Below, piece after piece: positions 25,240 through 33,969 of a DNA stretch of 64,000 bases. The notes beneath the pieces were generated by a model that saw only the letters and a program-made list of their open reading frames with translations, was not told the DNA's origin and did no database searches. Positions within the stretch are counted from its first letter, which is position 1. Every line of letters begins with the position of its first letter. The position numbers and the translations under genes are program-made. Source of the stretch: Lentisphaerota bacterium (GTDB lineage: Bacteria; Verrucomicrobiota; Lentisphaeria; Oligosphaerales; JABHEG01); NCBI GenBank assembly GCA_018676675.1, contig JABHEG010000107.1, positions 28,302 to 92,301 on the forward strand. The letters are read 5' to 3'.

Positions 25240-28020
25240 GTGAACAACAGGAGTTGCCGCACCATGCTTCAGCGATGTGCCATGCTGGTTACCCTCTTTG
25301 CATTGCCCTTTCACGCGTTGGCTCAGCCCGACCGCGAGCTCTGCACGTTTGTGTCGCCGGGAGGGCCATGGGGAATCTGGAAGAAGAACCTGAATCGACG
25401 CTTCCCCGTTGAGAAGATCGTCAAGGATCTGGCGGAGATCGGGGTGACGGACATCTATTTCCCGGATCAGGTCGGACGGGGCGGGCCGTTCCTTCACCCA
25501 ACCGCAGTGGAACATGCCAAGAGGCATGGCTATATGGGCAAACGCGACTTCCTTGAAGAAGTGTTGGTCGAGGGAGCCAAGTACGGGATGGATGTCTGGC
25601 TCATGTGGACGACTCCGGGCAAGGAGTACCCCGATACTGACATTCACGGTCTCAATGACCCGCGCATGATCACGCTGTATTGCGACCTTATCGACGAAGT
25701 CGGGCGTAACTACGGACACCACAAGAACCTGGTCGGCATGTACTGGCACGAGCTCGACTGTACCGAAGCCCCTGACACTCACGACGACGACGTTGCGGAG
25801 TTCGCGGCCTTCTGCCAAAAGCGATTCGGTGCAGCTTACCCGGGCGACGCCATGCCCAAGGTCGATCCTGAGGACGTGTGGTGGCGGCGCCATTTCCTGT
25901 ACCGAATCCACGTCATGAACACCTTTGTCGCAAAGACAAAGGAGGTGGCTGAGAAGCATGACCTGCGGACCTCATTCTGCACCTACACAGCCGAGGCTTA
26001 TTCCGGCCAGGGCTGGCGCTGGGGGTACGACACTGTTGAGCTGGAGAAGCTGTGCGAGAAGCAGTGGTTCGCCGGCTATGCCGTGGAATCGCGGAAGGCC
26101 TACCAGGAGGTAAAGGGAGCCTGGATCGATTTCGGGCCAAGTTATAAGGGGCAGATCCTGTCGCGGAACTACTCCTATGCCATGCATGGCCGCCCGCTGA
26201 GCTACTTCGAATACCGCGGCCCCGTCTACGTCGAAGAGATGCGCAAGTACTACTCCGGCATCGAGCGATTCAACCGTACGTACGGGGACTTCTACACCGG
26301 CTACCGCGGCATGACGCAGCAGGAAGTCGATCTCTTCCTGGGAATGGACAACATCACGAACTGGACCGACCTCATGATGGCCTGGCAGGGGGGGACGACT
26401 CCCGCCAAAGTGGCCGTGGCCGTGAATGTCACGCCGTTCATCATGAAGCATCCCGTGGCGACCGGGGTCCCATACAAGGAGCGTGTCAACGACCTGATGG
26501 TCGACATGACCCGGATCACGGATGTCGACGGCGTTCTGTTGGGGAGCCAGTTCAGCCTGTTGGCTGAGAACTTGAGGCGTTACGATGTGATCGTCGTCCC
26601 GCAGGACATGGGCGACGCGCTGACGCCCGCCACGGCCGAGAGTCTACGCTTGTATGTCAAAGCCGGTGGGGCACTGCTGGTGGTGGCGCCCCCGATCGGG
26701 ACGGCACGTGATGATCTGACGGGAATGGTGGACCTCAGCGGCGAGTTTTGCGGGATCCGTTTCCAGGAGGCCGGCCTCCCCGGATACATGAGATTGGAGA
26801 GCGGTGTCTTTCCCGTTCCGGAGAAGAAGCGATGGGCAGGTGCTCGACAGCGGATCGAGGTCACGGATGCCGAGGTGCTGGTCCGGGACGCGATCACTGA
26901 ACAGCCTGTCCTCACCAGGAAAGGCACGGTCTGGTTTTCTGCCCTGGGTTACAGCGCCGACCTGGCCGAGTATTTCCGTTCGATCATTCTGCGCATTGCC
27001 GCTCCGCCAGTGCTGCTGGAGGACAACTCGTCCGTGCGAATTCTGGAGGGTGTCCGCAAGGGCAATGCCGCTTGCTTCGCCTTGTGGGAAAAGGGGACGG
27101 CAAACCTCAAGTTGGACACGAAGGCTCTCGGTCTGCAAGGGCCTCGGTTTGAGGTCAAGGACATTGTCACCGGGGCAACACTCACAACCGGGGGGCACCG
27201 GGAGCTTCTGGCCGGCATCCCGATCGAGATCAAGTATCCCAACCAGCCACACATCGTCGCGGTTGGTTCAGCTCGGGATCTGAGCCAGTTCTCCGGAATT
27301 TACGCGTCAGACGCCGTTTTCGAGGGGATGACCAAGCGCCGGACTCTGGAGAACCCGGAGGTCGTGATCAAGGTCCCGACTGAGCCGGGGCTGAAAGTAG
27401 GTGTGTACCATGGCTCATTCGGGGTGACAGCTATCATCAGCACCATTGCCGGCGAGAGTGCGTTCAATGCCTTTGCGCTGCCGCGGCTCGATGAGGGAGC
27501 TCTGGCCGCCTGTGATGTGGTGGTGATCTCGAAGACTGCGGCTCCGATCTACTTCAAAACAGCCACCGACCTTCTGCGGAAATGGGTGGAGGGAGGCGGT
27601 CGACTGTTGCTTGGCTTTGATGCGGTCGGCTATCGTGCCCACCCCCCCGTGTTCCCCGAACTGGGGCAGGGCTTCACCAACCCCAAAGGGGATGTGGTCA
27701 CCGTTGCTTCCGTGCATCCGGTGACTACGGGCCTTGCGGTTGGGGAGACCTTCGTCCATGGGTATGCTGACCATGTCCAGATGACCGCAGGGAAGGACGG
27801 AAGCGTCCTGGTCAATGACGAGTTCGGGAAGCCGGTGGTGATTGCGGGCTCCATCGGCAAGGGGCGCGTTGTCCTGCACGGCATGATCACCGGATATACC
27901 TCGGTGAAGCGGGGCGATTTTGCCGGCGAAACGAAGGAGCCGGAGGGCGGCGAGCGAACCGTCTTCCTCAATGCGGTCACGTGGTTGGGGCAGGGGCTCG
28001 AGACGCGCAAGTCGGAGTGA
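25240..28020 (+). CDS. Secreted protein: TIM-barrel glycosidase-like domain plus two GATase-like domains
   Basis: A 926-residue exported protein. The signal peptide is MLQRCAMLVTLFALPFHALA if ATG 25264 is used; GTG 25240 is the other start, and each has a GGAG-type site. Residues about 30-400 form a barrel (DIYFPDQVGRGG, MYWHELDCTEAPDTH) like GH42-type beta-galactosidases or GH10-like DUFs. Two class-I-amidotransferase-like folds follow, about 410-545 (RYDVIVVPQDMGDAL, VKAGGALLVVAPP) and about 705-915 (ACDVVVISKT, EGGGRLLLGFD), as in GH42 trimerisation domains. The last domain resembles the C-terminus of the gene at 45089. Substrate unknown. Confidence 0.75.
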   Translation: MNNRSCRTMLQRCAMLVTLFALPFHALAQPDRELCTFVSPGGPWGIWKKNLNRRFPVEKIVKDLAEIGVTDIYFPDQVGRGGPFLHPTAVEHAKRHGYMGKRDFLEEVLVEGAKYGMDVWLMWTTPGKEYPDTDIHGLNDPRMITLYCDLIDEVGRNYGHHKNLVGMYWHELDCTEAPDTHDDDVAEFAAFCQKRFGAAYPGDAMPKVDPEDVWWRRHFLYRIHVMNTFVAKTKEVAEKHDLRTSFCTYTAEAYSGQGWRWGYDTVELEKLCEKQWFAGYAVESRKAYQEVKGAWIDFGPSYKGQILSRNYSYAMHGRPLSYFEYRGPVYVEEMRKYYSGIERFNRTYGDFYTGYRGMTQQEVDLFLGMDNITNWTDLMMAWQGGTTPAKVAVAVNVTPFIMKHPVATGVPYKERVNDLMVDMTRITDVDGVLLGSQFSLLAENLRRYDVIVVPQDMGDALTPATAESLRLYVKAGGALLVVAPPIGTARDDLTGMVDLSGEFCGIRFQEAGLPGYMRLESGVFPVPEKKRWAGARQRIEVTDAEVLVRDAITEQPVLTRKGTVWFSALGYSADLAEYFRSIILRIAAPPVLLEDNSSVRILEGVRKGNAACFALWEKGTANLKLDTKALGLQGPRFEVKDIVTGATLTTGGHRELLAGIPIEIKYPNQPHIVAVGSARDLSQFSGIYASDAVFEGMTKRRTLENPEVVIKVPTEPGLKVGVYHGSFGVTAIISTIAGESAFNAFALPRLDEGALAACDVVVISKTAAPIYFKTATDLLRKWVEGGGRLLLGFDAVGYRAHPPVFPELGQGFTNPKGDVVTVASVHPVTTGLAVGETFVHGYADHVQMTAGKDGSVLVNDEFGKPVVIAGSIGKGRVVLHGMITGYTSVKRGDFAGETKEPEGGERTVFLNAVTWLGQGLETRKSE

Positions 28021-28136
28021 TTGGAGGCCGGATGAGGACTGAGCAGAGCGTTTCTGGAGGGCCGATGTTCCCGGCGTCTGTGCCCTCTGATGGCTATCTG
28101 GTAACCGATAGGCTGGTGGAGACGTTCTTGATTGGG

Positions 28137-28213
28137 CGTAGCGCCGCTCTCCGGGCGGCGGCTTTTCTCGCCATCACAGCCGTCAGGAACGCCGCCCGGA
28201 GAGCGGCGCTACG
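28137..28213. repeat. Perfect 24-bp inverted repeat (stem-loop)
   Basis: Arms at 28137-28160 and 28190-28213 are exactly complementary over 24 bases (core GCGCCGCTCTCCGGGCGGCG) around a 29-base loop. It lies between two plus-strand genes in a 273-base gap. The arm length and GC content would give a very stable hairpin in RNA; no T-tract follows. It could be a REP-type element or a strong transcript-end structure. Confidence 0.85.
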
Positions 28214-28293
28214 GTCAAGACAGGAACCCCAAAAACCTGCTTAACGGTACCCCCATCTGAGCTCCAGTTGGCGACCTGGAGAAAGGAAGACCA

Positions 28294-29070
28294 GTGACAC
28301 GTGTTGGCTTGGCTCTGTGGCTACTCGTCCTTGCGCTCTGCGTGCGCGGTTGGGGTGGTGAACGCTGGAACCACGAGGTGGCCGTGGTGGACTATTACGC
28401 CAAGTACACGTGGAAGCCCCCTGACAAGACCGGACGACGCGTGGTCAAGGCGTGTTTTGATGCCGTTCAGGCGCTGGGGCTCAAGCCGGAGTGGGTCGAT
28501 CCGGATATTTTCCTGCCCTCTCGGATCGCCGAATCTCGACAGTTTAAACGCATCGTCATCCCGCCCCATGCCGAGTGGTTCAGTCAGACGATGCATGAAG
28601 GTATGAATGACTACGTCCTCAGTGGAGGGTTGCTCATCACGAATGCCTCGTGCGTGCTGCTCGATGCTAATGACAACTACATGGTTGATCCGGACGACCG
28701 GATGACCGACTATCCGCGCAAGCACTTCCTCGGCGTGCTTGGGCACAGCGGGGCATCCATCGAACGGCTGAAGGTCCTGCATGCCTGTCCGTTGACCAAC
28801 GGAGTTTCTCTGGGGGAGTGGCTGGATTTCGAGCGTCCCCCCTCAGGACGGAAGACGAAGACAACGGGGGCGACGGTTGTCATCACCTCGACCTTCGTCG
28901 CACGTGAGCACCGTGGGGAGCAGCCTCTTCTGACATTCAAACACAGCGGCAGAGGAGCGTGCGTCTACCTGGTTCCGCCCATTGCTGCTGATGCCGGACC
29001 CCCTTTCCCCCGGCTCGTGGAGAATCTCTTCTCCGGCGCCGTTCTTGAGTGGCTCTGCCTGCAGGAGTGA
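28294..29070 (+). CDS. Secreted protein of unknown function, GATase-like fold
   Basis: A 258-residue protein with a signal peptide (MTRVGLALWLLVLALCVRGW). The body shows alternating strands and helices: VAVVDYYAKYTW, KRIVIPPHAEWF, DYVLSGGLLITNASCVLL and GRGACVYLVPPI. That resembles the glutamine-amidotransferase-like modules in the two larger secreted proteins nearby, but it stands alone. No catalytic cysteine is evident at the usual place. GTG 28294 follows AGGAAG. Its role is unknown; it may be an accessory subunit. Confidence 0.65.
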   Translation: MTRVGLALWLLVLALCVRGWGGERWNHEVAVVDYYAKYTWKPPDKTGRRVVKACFDAVQALGLKPEWVDPDIFLPSRIAESRQFKRIVIPPHAEWFSQTMHEGMNDYVLSGGLLITNASCVLLDANDNYMVDPDDRMTDYPRKHFLGVLGHSGASIERLKVLHACPLTNGVSLGEWLDFERPPSGRKTKTTGATVVITSTFVAREHRGEQPLLTFKHSGRGACVYLVPPIAADAGPPFPRLVENLFSGAVLEWLCLQE

Positions 29071-29157
29071 TCGTTTGCCCCGCTGCCACAAGGACGGTGG
29101 AGGTGGCCCCTCAGCGCTGAATGCCGCTGAGATGAGCCGCGGGAGATGTTCCCGGGA

Positions 29158-29220
29158 AGAGGTCGCCGGATGGCACCGCCTCCCACATTGTGTGCTCTGC
29201 TAACGTGGGAGGGGCTGCCA
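29158..29220. repeat. R2 (MITE-like) interior, partial copy
   Basis: These 63 bases match 13648-13710 with a single difference. The flanks differ from the full copy, so only the interior is shared. It lies between the convergent ends of the 28294 and 29256 genes. The right flank CCCCGATTGCCC recurs at about 55963. Confidence 0.8.
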
Positions 29221-29255
29221 TGCCCCGATTGCCCTTATCTGAGTGTCATCCCGCC

Positions 29256-30008
29256 CTAATGCTGGTGCGAGTGCTCCCGCTTTGGCGGTCTGCTGCGCCC
29301 CTGCCCCTGCCCCCGCGTCGACTCACCTGAAACCTTGATGGTGAGGGGGCGACACCCCTCTGGCGAGGCGATCGGGATGGTTACTTCATGGGAGAAATGC
29401 CCCGGCATGGGCGGCGGGGTGAACGTGATCTGTAACGGGATGTTGTAGGGAACGTTGGCTGTTCCCGAGACTGGAGACAGTTCGGCCGTCAGACCGTCGG
29501 CCGCGGGAGGAATCTCCGGCTTCCCGAGCTTCACACCGCGCTCGTGGACGCGGAGACGGAGAGGGTGCTTAACCGGCACTCCCAGGGGGATGTGGCCGAG
29601 GCGGATGCTCTTCTTCGGCAGGATCTCGACCGTTGGGATCGCCTCCCCGGACACACGCAGCCGCGTGGCCTTCCGGGCGGGATCCGAGGAGTGAAGGTAG
29701 ACGGTTTTCCGGAAACGATGGGATACCGATTCGGGTATGAGTTCCGCGGTCACTACGGCCTGGCCGGAGGGAGGGAGGGTTGTTCGGCTGATGGTAACAG
29801 TGAAGCATCCACACGTTTGGCGAATGCGCCGGATGGTCAGATCGGCATCTCCAGCATTCCGGACCCGGAACGTTGCCGTACGCTTCTTCCGAGCCGGGAA
29901 GCTTCCCAACTCGACTTCCGCCTGCCCCATCACGACCAGCTTCGGGCCGCCCGAAGCGCAGGCACAGGCCAGCAGCAAAAACCAGGCACTTGCCGTTCGA
30001 TACAACAC
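29256..30008 (-). CDS. DUF1573 lipoprotein
   Basis: A 250-residue exported protein. The N-terminus MLYRTASAWFLLLACACASG has a lipobox-like LLAC, so it is probably lipid-anchored. A DUF1573 domain follows (about 30-120) with the signature RRIRQTCGCFTVT, an immunoglobulin-like fold. A second beta-domain covers about 130-230. The tail is glycine-arginine-proline-rich and ends in histidines (KREHSHQH). DUF1573 proteins are frequent in PVC and Bacteroidetes genomes but lack an assigned function. It starts 20 bases after the yoeB stop and may share its transcript. Confidence 0.85.
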   Translation of the reverse strand: MLYRTASAWFLLLACACASGGPKLVVMGQAEVELGSFPARKKRTATFRVRNAGDADLTIRRIRQTCGCFTVTISRTTLPPSGQAVVTAELIPESVSHRFRKTVYLHSSDPARKATRLRVSGEAIPTVEILPKKSIRLGHIPLGVPVKHPLRLRVHERGVKLGKPEIPPAADGLTAELSPVSGTANVPYNIPLQITFTPPPMPGHFSHEVTIPIASPEGCRPLTIKVSGESTRGQGQGRSRPPKREHSHQH

Positions 30009-30027
30009 ACTGCTACCTCCAGACTTT

Positions 30028-30282
30028 CTAGTAGTGATAGCGAGCCTGAGCGACCAGGAGCTGGTCCCCCTCTACGGCGTAGACGAGGCGATGCTCATCC
30101 GTGATTCGCCGAGACCAGAATCCTGCGAGATCATGCTTCAGGGGCTCCGGTTTTCCGAGCCCAGCAAACGGGTGACGCTTGATGTCGTCAATCAGCCGTA
30201 TGATTCGCTTGGCAGGCTTGCGGTCGTGAGTGACCCAGCATGTGAGGTCATCCCAAGCTCGATCTGCGAAAACGACCCTCAT
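30028..30282 (-). CDS. yoeB: YoeB/Txe family mRNA-cleaving toxin
   Basis: An 84-residue toxin of the RelE/YoeB fold that cleaves mRNA on the ribosome when free of its antitoxin. Family motifs are KRIIRLIDDIKRHPFAGLGK, the catalytic glutamate in GKPEPLKHDL, the arginine in FWSRRITDEHRLVY, and the C-terminal YHY. Length equals that of E. coli YoeB. It overlaps yefM by four bases, the usual coupling in this module. All recognised active-site residues are present, so it appears intact. Confidence 0.95.
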   Translation of the reverse strand: MRVVFADRAWDDLTCWVTHDRKPAKRIIRLIDDIKRHPFAGLGKPEPLKHDLAGFWSRRITDEHRLVYAVEGDQLLVAQARYHY

Positions 30283-30536
30283 GCGAGCTCCGGAAGCTGA
30301 CGTTCCGTTCCCCCACCGGTACGCAGTTGCTCTACCGCCTCCCGAAGGCGTAGAGCATTCCTCGGACTACGGAGAAGGTAGGCGGTTTCCTCAAGAGATT
30401 CGTAGTCCTCCAGAGACATCATGACGACAGCCTGGTCCCGTCGCCGTGTGATCACAACAGCATCATGGTCATCACAGACCTGTTGCATGGTCTGAGCAAG
30501 ATTTTCACGAGCAGCAGTATAGGTTAATGTCTTCAT
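30279..30536 (-). CDS. yefM: YefM antitoxin
   Basis: An 85-residue Phd/YefM antitoxin. The N-terminal DNA-binding domain reads TYTAARENLAQTMQQVCDDH, then VVITRRRDQAVVMMSLEDYE, with a short C-terminal toxin-binding helix (RLREAVEQL). It neutralises YoeB and with it should repress this operon. ATG at 30534-30536 has no ribosome site upstream; the predicted start of transcription falls on or next to this ATG (see promoter), so translation may be leaderless. Confidence 0.95.
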   Translation of the reverse strand: MKTLTYTAARENLAQTMQQVCDDHDAVVITRRRDQAVVMMSLEDYESLEETAYLLRSPRNALRLREAVEQLRTGGGTERQLPELA

Positions 30537-30542
30537 ATGGAC

Positions 30543-30571
30543 AACATACTGTACATGTCATGTCTCCGCAA
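30543..30571 (-). promoter_or_regulatory. yefM-yoeB promoter with TGTACA operator core
   Basis: On the minus strand TTGCGG (30566-30571) and TATGTT (30543-30548) form a -35/-10 pair with exactly 17 bases between. TGTACA, the core bound by YefM in E. coli, sits in the spacer at 30550-30555, placing a repressor on the promoter. Transcription would start near 30536, the A of the yefM ATG. Confidence 0.6.
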
Positions 30572-30678
30572 GCACACTTTTGCGGTGAACACTATGCTCT
30601 GCAGCCGATGACAGGAGGTCTGCCAGCGAGGTGCTGGTTCTGCTCCGAACCACTCTTGGTCAATCTGATGTGGGGATC

Positions 30679-30740
30679 GGGCAGGGGCAAGGGCAGGGGC
30701 ACGGCCACGGGCACGGCCACGGGCAGGGGCACGGGCAGGG
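30679..30740 (+). repeat. G-rich imperfect simple repeat with quadruplex potential
   Basis: Units of GGGCAGGGGC, GGGCACGGCC and similar repeat for about 60 bases. Runs at 30679-30681, 30684-30687, 30691-30693 and 30695-30698 meet the G3+N1-7 quadruplex pattern. The tract is between genes. A shorter run of the same kind, on the other strand, encodes the GQGQG tail of the DUF1573 protein. Confidence 0.65.
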
Positions 30741-30801
30741 AAGCAACTGGGATTGGGCCAGGTGGTGACCTGGCATCGCCGTCTTGGGGCGGGGCAGTGC
30801 T

Positions 30802-30880
30802 ATTGACTTCCTCCTGCCACTGCATTGGCGAAGAGGTCGCCGGATGGCACCGCCTCCCACATTGTGCGCTCTGCTAACGT
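30802..30880. repeat. R2 (MITE-like) truncated copy
   Basis: The sequence from TATTGACTTCCTCCTGCC through GAGGTCGCCGGATGG to CTCTGCTAACGT follows 13618-13695 with few changes, including the left end next to the inverted repeat. It stops before the GGGAGGGGCTGCCA part and lacks the right inverted repeat, so it is a deletion derivative. Confidence 0.75.
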
Positions 30881-30893
30881 AAAGGTGGGTGGG

Positions 30894-33800
30894 TCAGCGC
30901 TCCATCACTTTGAGCTCGTCCACTTCGAAGGTGAAGTCGGCGTTCGGCAGTACCTTCAGCGCGAAGAAACAGTAGGCCAGGTTGGCCAATTCGCCTCCTC
31001 CGTCGTCGGGCTTGTCCCCGATCCCGACCACCCACCCGGCGTCCTCATAGTTGGCCGGACGGTAGATCCAGTGGCTGACCCGGTTCTTGTTGCCTTTGTC
31101 GCCGGCGTGGGCCCGGATGCGCAGAAGCCCCGGGCCCTTGAAGCGGAAGCGCCATTTCAGGCTGACCGGCGCATCAAGGCTGCCCACCCGCGGGCGGTGT
31201 TTGGGGATCATGAAGATGTTGATCTCCGTGCCTTTGCCCTGATTCTCCTCTGATTTCAGTCCATCTGACGTCACGTGCAGGGCGAGTCGTCCATCGGTGA
31301 CCGTGGGCGTGACCTGGATGTCGTCACGTGGGATCGCGACTTGCCAGTGCTCAGTGAATTGCTCGAAATCGGCTTCCCAAACGGTCTTGGCGGGGAAGTC
31401 CATCCTCGCGAAGCGTGAGGTGTTGTGCGCGGAGGCAAGGGTCGGCGACCAGGCGTGGAGGGCTTCACCGGGGCGGGCGTCGCGTTTGCGGTTCCGGTAG
31501 ACATTGACGAACCAGTGTGTACCCGGCGTCGGAGGAATCGCATTGAGTGAGGTGTAAGGTATGGCCAACTCGATGGTGTAACCGTCGTCTGTCTGGCGCG
31601 CGACGTGGCGGCAATCGACCGTGACTTTGGGGTCTACACGTTCGGCATCAAGCGCCTTGTAGCTGTCGTAGATGTTGCCATTGGCATCCAAGATCAGCTG
31701 ATGGTACTGGTCCGTGGTGTTCAACCCCGCTGCTTCGATGCCCGGCTGGTTCGCGCACAGGAACACTTCGATCGAGTCGTGCCGCCAGAGCGGGAAATCC
31801 CGTGGGCTTCCGGGGGGGGCGGCGTTCACAGCTCCGGTCTCGAACGCTCGAACCGCCAGGTACAGGTTCTCCGCGTCGTGCGCCATGCGGAGTTCGGTCT
31901 TCACCGACACGGCATCCCCATTGGTGTTGTTGCGCAGCAGGATCGGAGCCTGGCCTTCCCAATCCGCCAGTGCCCCATCAACGGTTGGCGTGGAACGCGG
32001 GCAATCACCCGTGGTCATGTTCCCGCCGTCCAGCAGTTCGCCCTGGATGAGGAAGGGCTGGATTCCCTGGGCAAGCCAGCGTGTTCGGGCTTTGTAGACG
32101 GTGTTGTCCGTGGTTTGCTGTTCGGCCTTTGCCAGCAGGGCCTTCAGAGACATGCGGACCTCGCGCGGGTAGGCGTCCCGGTAATAGCGCGACCATTTGA
32201 GCTCACCGTGGGGGTTCCGCAGTTCCTCATCTGTGAGGTCGTCCCACGTCCTGCCTTCCCAACGCTCGATGATCGTGTGGTAGTACGTCGCGACCTCAGG
32301 AGCGGCCGGCCCGAACATAACTCGGCAGTATTCCGCCAGCATCGCGTCGACGTCAATATCCGGATTCCACATCAGTTTGTGGTAGAGGTATGTGACGACA
32401 CCGTCCAGGGCAAAGGATGAGGTCTGATGCCCGTTTAGGTAGGCCCCCGACGACCGGCCGCGCAGCCACTGGGCATATTTCTTGAGAGCGTGTGGCACGA
32501 GGTAAGGGGCGTTCATCCGGTTGCTGATGCGCGGACGGTGCGGATAGTGCGACCACAGCGGCACCGGTGCCCCGGCGAGCGCCATTTTCTCCCCCAGATC
32601 ATGGGTCACCCGGTCCCAGTAGACCTGCTCTTTGAGGTATGCTTCCCGGGTCTCGACGATCATGAACGTGACGTTGTTGGGCAGCTTGATGTCCCCAGGG
32701 CCATCCGCCCACCGGCTGTAGAACGAGCTGACCAGCGTCTTTCCGGGCCACCGTTCCTGAATCGCCCGTGCGAGTTTGGCCGTGTATCCCCAGATCAGGG
32801 GGGAGAGCATACTGCCGTATGAGCCGTCGGGATTGGTTAAGGCCAGGCATCCCTCGCAGTGGCATCCTCGGAAGCCGTCGTTTGGCCACCAATAGATGTA
32901 CTTGTCATTCGGCGGGGAGTTCGCGAACTTCTTGCGCCCCTCGCCTGTCTTGTAGTAGTGGTCAATGGCGTCAAGGTGTTCCTGGAACGCGGCCTCGTCA
33001 GTGTAGCAACGCTGAGCGGCGAGTTTGCCGCGTTTGCCGATCATGCGCGAGCCGTCCTCACGCAGAGCGAACCACTCCGGATGCTCTTCTGCGTAGAACG
33101 TGTGCCAGTATCCGTCCGTGTGACCGCTCTTGAGCGCGTAGTAGTCGGCTGTGCGCAGGGCGATCATCCAGGCCACGCCCTGTTTCCTGGTGTAACCCAG
33201 CAGTTCGTGGTCCATGGTCAGGTAGTTGCCATAGGATGACAGCCTTTGCTCGAAGGCCGGCCCGTCGGTATAGGTCACCTGCGGAACAACCAGAGCGCAC
33301 CCGTTCAGGAACGGGATGTGGACCCCGAGGTCGCCAGGCATGTAGAAGCGCACCCCGACGAAGCGTTCCAGGAAATCGATCGCCGCGAAGAATGTCCCTC
33401 TGCTCTGTCGGCGGCTCGTCATGCGGAGCGCATCAGCAGGCTTGCCCGGCTTGTCTGAGATGTCTCGCCCAATGAGGGCGATGCTGCCCTCAGCGGCTCG
33501 GACGAGGAAGCGTTCCGGCTGCAGAGCCCGGGCCTGTGCCAGCAATTCCTCGCCTTCCGGTTGGGTACACGGCCCCACAAAGATCCCACCGATCGGGGCG
33601 GTCGTGTCTTCCACGATCTGGAATGCTGTCCCGGTGGCCGCATCGAGGTACTGTTTCAGGAAGTTGGCGACGGCACGGCAGTACTTCGCACTGGGCTTTC
33701 CTCTGGCGGGAACGACAATCGGGAGTGCCTCCCCATTTGCCTCGCAGACGGAGAACAGGGTACCCCCCAGGTCGGTCATGGTCACCGGCCCGATTCCCTT

Positions 33801-33923
33801 CGATTCCCAGGGCTTCGCGATCACATATTCCCCCATGTGGGCCCCGCGTTCCCACTCCATCTCGCCTGCTGCAGAACAGCTGACCGCCATGGCTGACATG
33901 ACTATCAGGAACGCTCTATTCAT
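30894..33923 (-). CDS. Secreted DUF4838 protein with C-terminal CBM9-like domain
   Basis: A 1009-residue exported protein. ATG 33923 (GGAG upstream) gives the signal peptide MNRAFLIVMSAMAVSCSAAG, possibly a lipoprotein. An N-terminal alpha-glucuronidase-like domain (GGIFVGPCTQPEGEELL) precedes the DUF4838 barrel with YIYWWPNDGFRGCHCEGC. Residues about 650-850 match carbohydrate-binding module family 9 (VDGALADWEGQAPILL, LYLAVRAFETG, HDSIEVFLC), and a further beta-sandwich ends the protein. It should bind and possibly hydrolyse polysaccharide. It starts 46 bases after the GH29 gene on the same strand, so the two are probably one operon. Confidence 0.85.
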   Translation of the reverse strand: MNRAFLIVMSAMAVSCSAAGEMEWERGAHMGEYVIAKPWESKGIGPVTMTDLGGTLFSVCEANGEALPIVVPARGKPSAKYCRAVANFLKQYLDAATGTAFQIVEDTTAPIGGIFVGPCTQPEGEELLAQARALQPERFLVRAAEGSIALIGRDISDKPGKPADALRMTSRRQSRGTFFAAIDFLERFVGVRFYMPGDLGVHIPFLNGCALVVPQVTYTDGPAFEQRLSSYGNYLTMDHELLGYTRKQGVAWMIALRTADYYALKSGHTDGYWHTFYAEEHPEWFALREDGSRMIGKRGKLAAQRCYTDEAAFQEHLDAIDHYYKTGEGRKKFANSPPNDKYIYWWPNDGFRGCHCEGCLALTNPDGSYGSMLSPLIWGYTAKLARAIQERWPGKTLVSSFYSRWADGPGDIKLPNNVTFMIVETREAYLKEQVYWDRVTHDLGEKMALAGAPVPLWSHYPHRPRISNRMNAPYLVPHALKKYAQWLRGRSSGAYLNGHQTSSFALDGVVTYLYHKLMWNPDIDVDAMLAEYCRVMFGPAAPEVATYYHTIIERWEGRTWDDLTDEELRNPHGELKWSRYYRDAYPREVRMSLKALLAKAEQQTTDNTVYKARTRWLAQGIQPFLIQGELLDGGNMTTGDCPRSTPTVDGALADWEGQAPILLRNNTNGDAVSVKTELRMAHDAENLYLAVRAFETGAVNAAPPGSPRDFPLWRHDSIEVFLCANQPGIEAAGLNTTDQYHQLILDANGNIYDSYKALDAERVDPKVTVDCRHVARQTDDGYTIELAIPYTSLNAIPPTPGTHWFVNVYRNRKRDARPGEALHAWSPTLASAHNTSRFARMDFPAKTVWEADFEQFTEHWQVAIPRDDIQVTPTVTDGRLALHVTSDGLKSEENQGKGTEINIFMIPKHRPRVGSLDAPVSLKWRFRFKGPGLLRIRAHAGDKGNKNRVSHWIYRPANYEDAGWVVGIGDKPDDGGGELANLAYCFFALKVLPNADFTFEVDELKVMER

Positions 33924-33969
33924 CAGTGTTTCTCCAATGTAGGGGATGGTGTCCAGCGACCCTTCGAGC

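Larger units (their letters stand above)
30537..30893. other. Intergenic region: yefM promoter, G-rich tract and R2 fragment
   Basis: The 357 bases between yefM and the 3' end of the DUF4838-CBM9 gene contain no supported gene. From left to right they hold the yefM promoter (30543-30571), a G-rich simple tract (30679-30740) and a truncated R2 element (30802-30880), each listed separately. The frame running through it on the plus strand is a low-complexity shadow. Confidence 0.6.
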
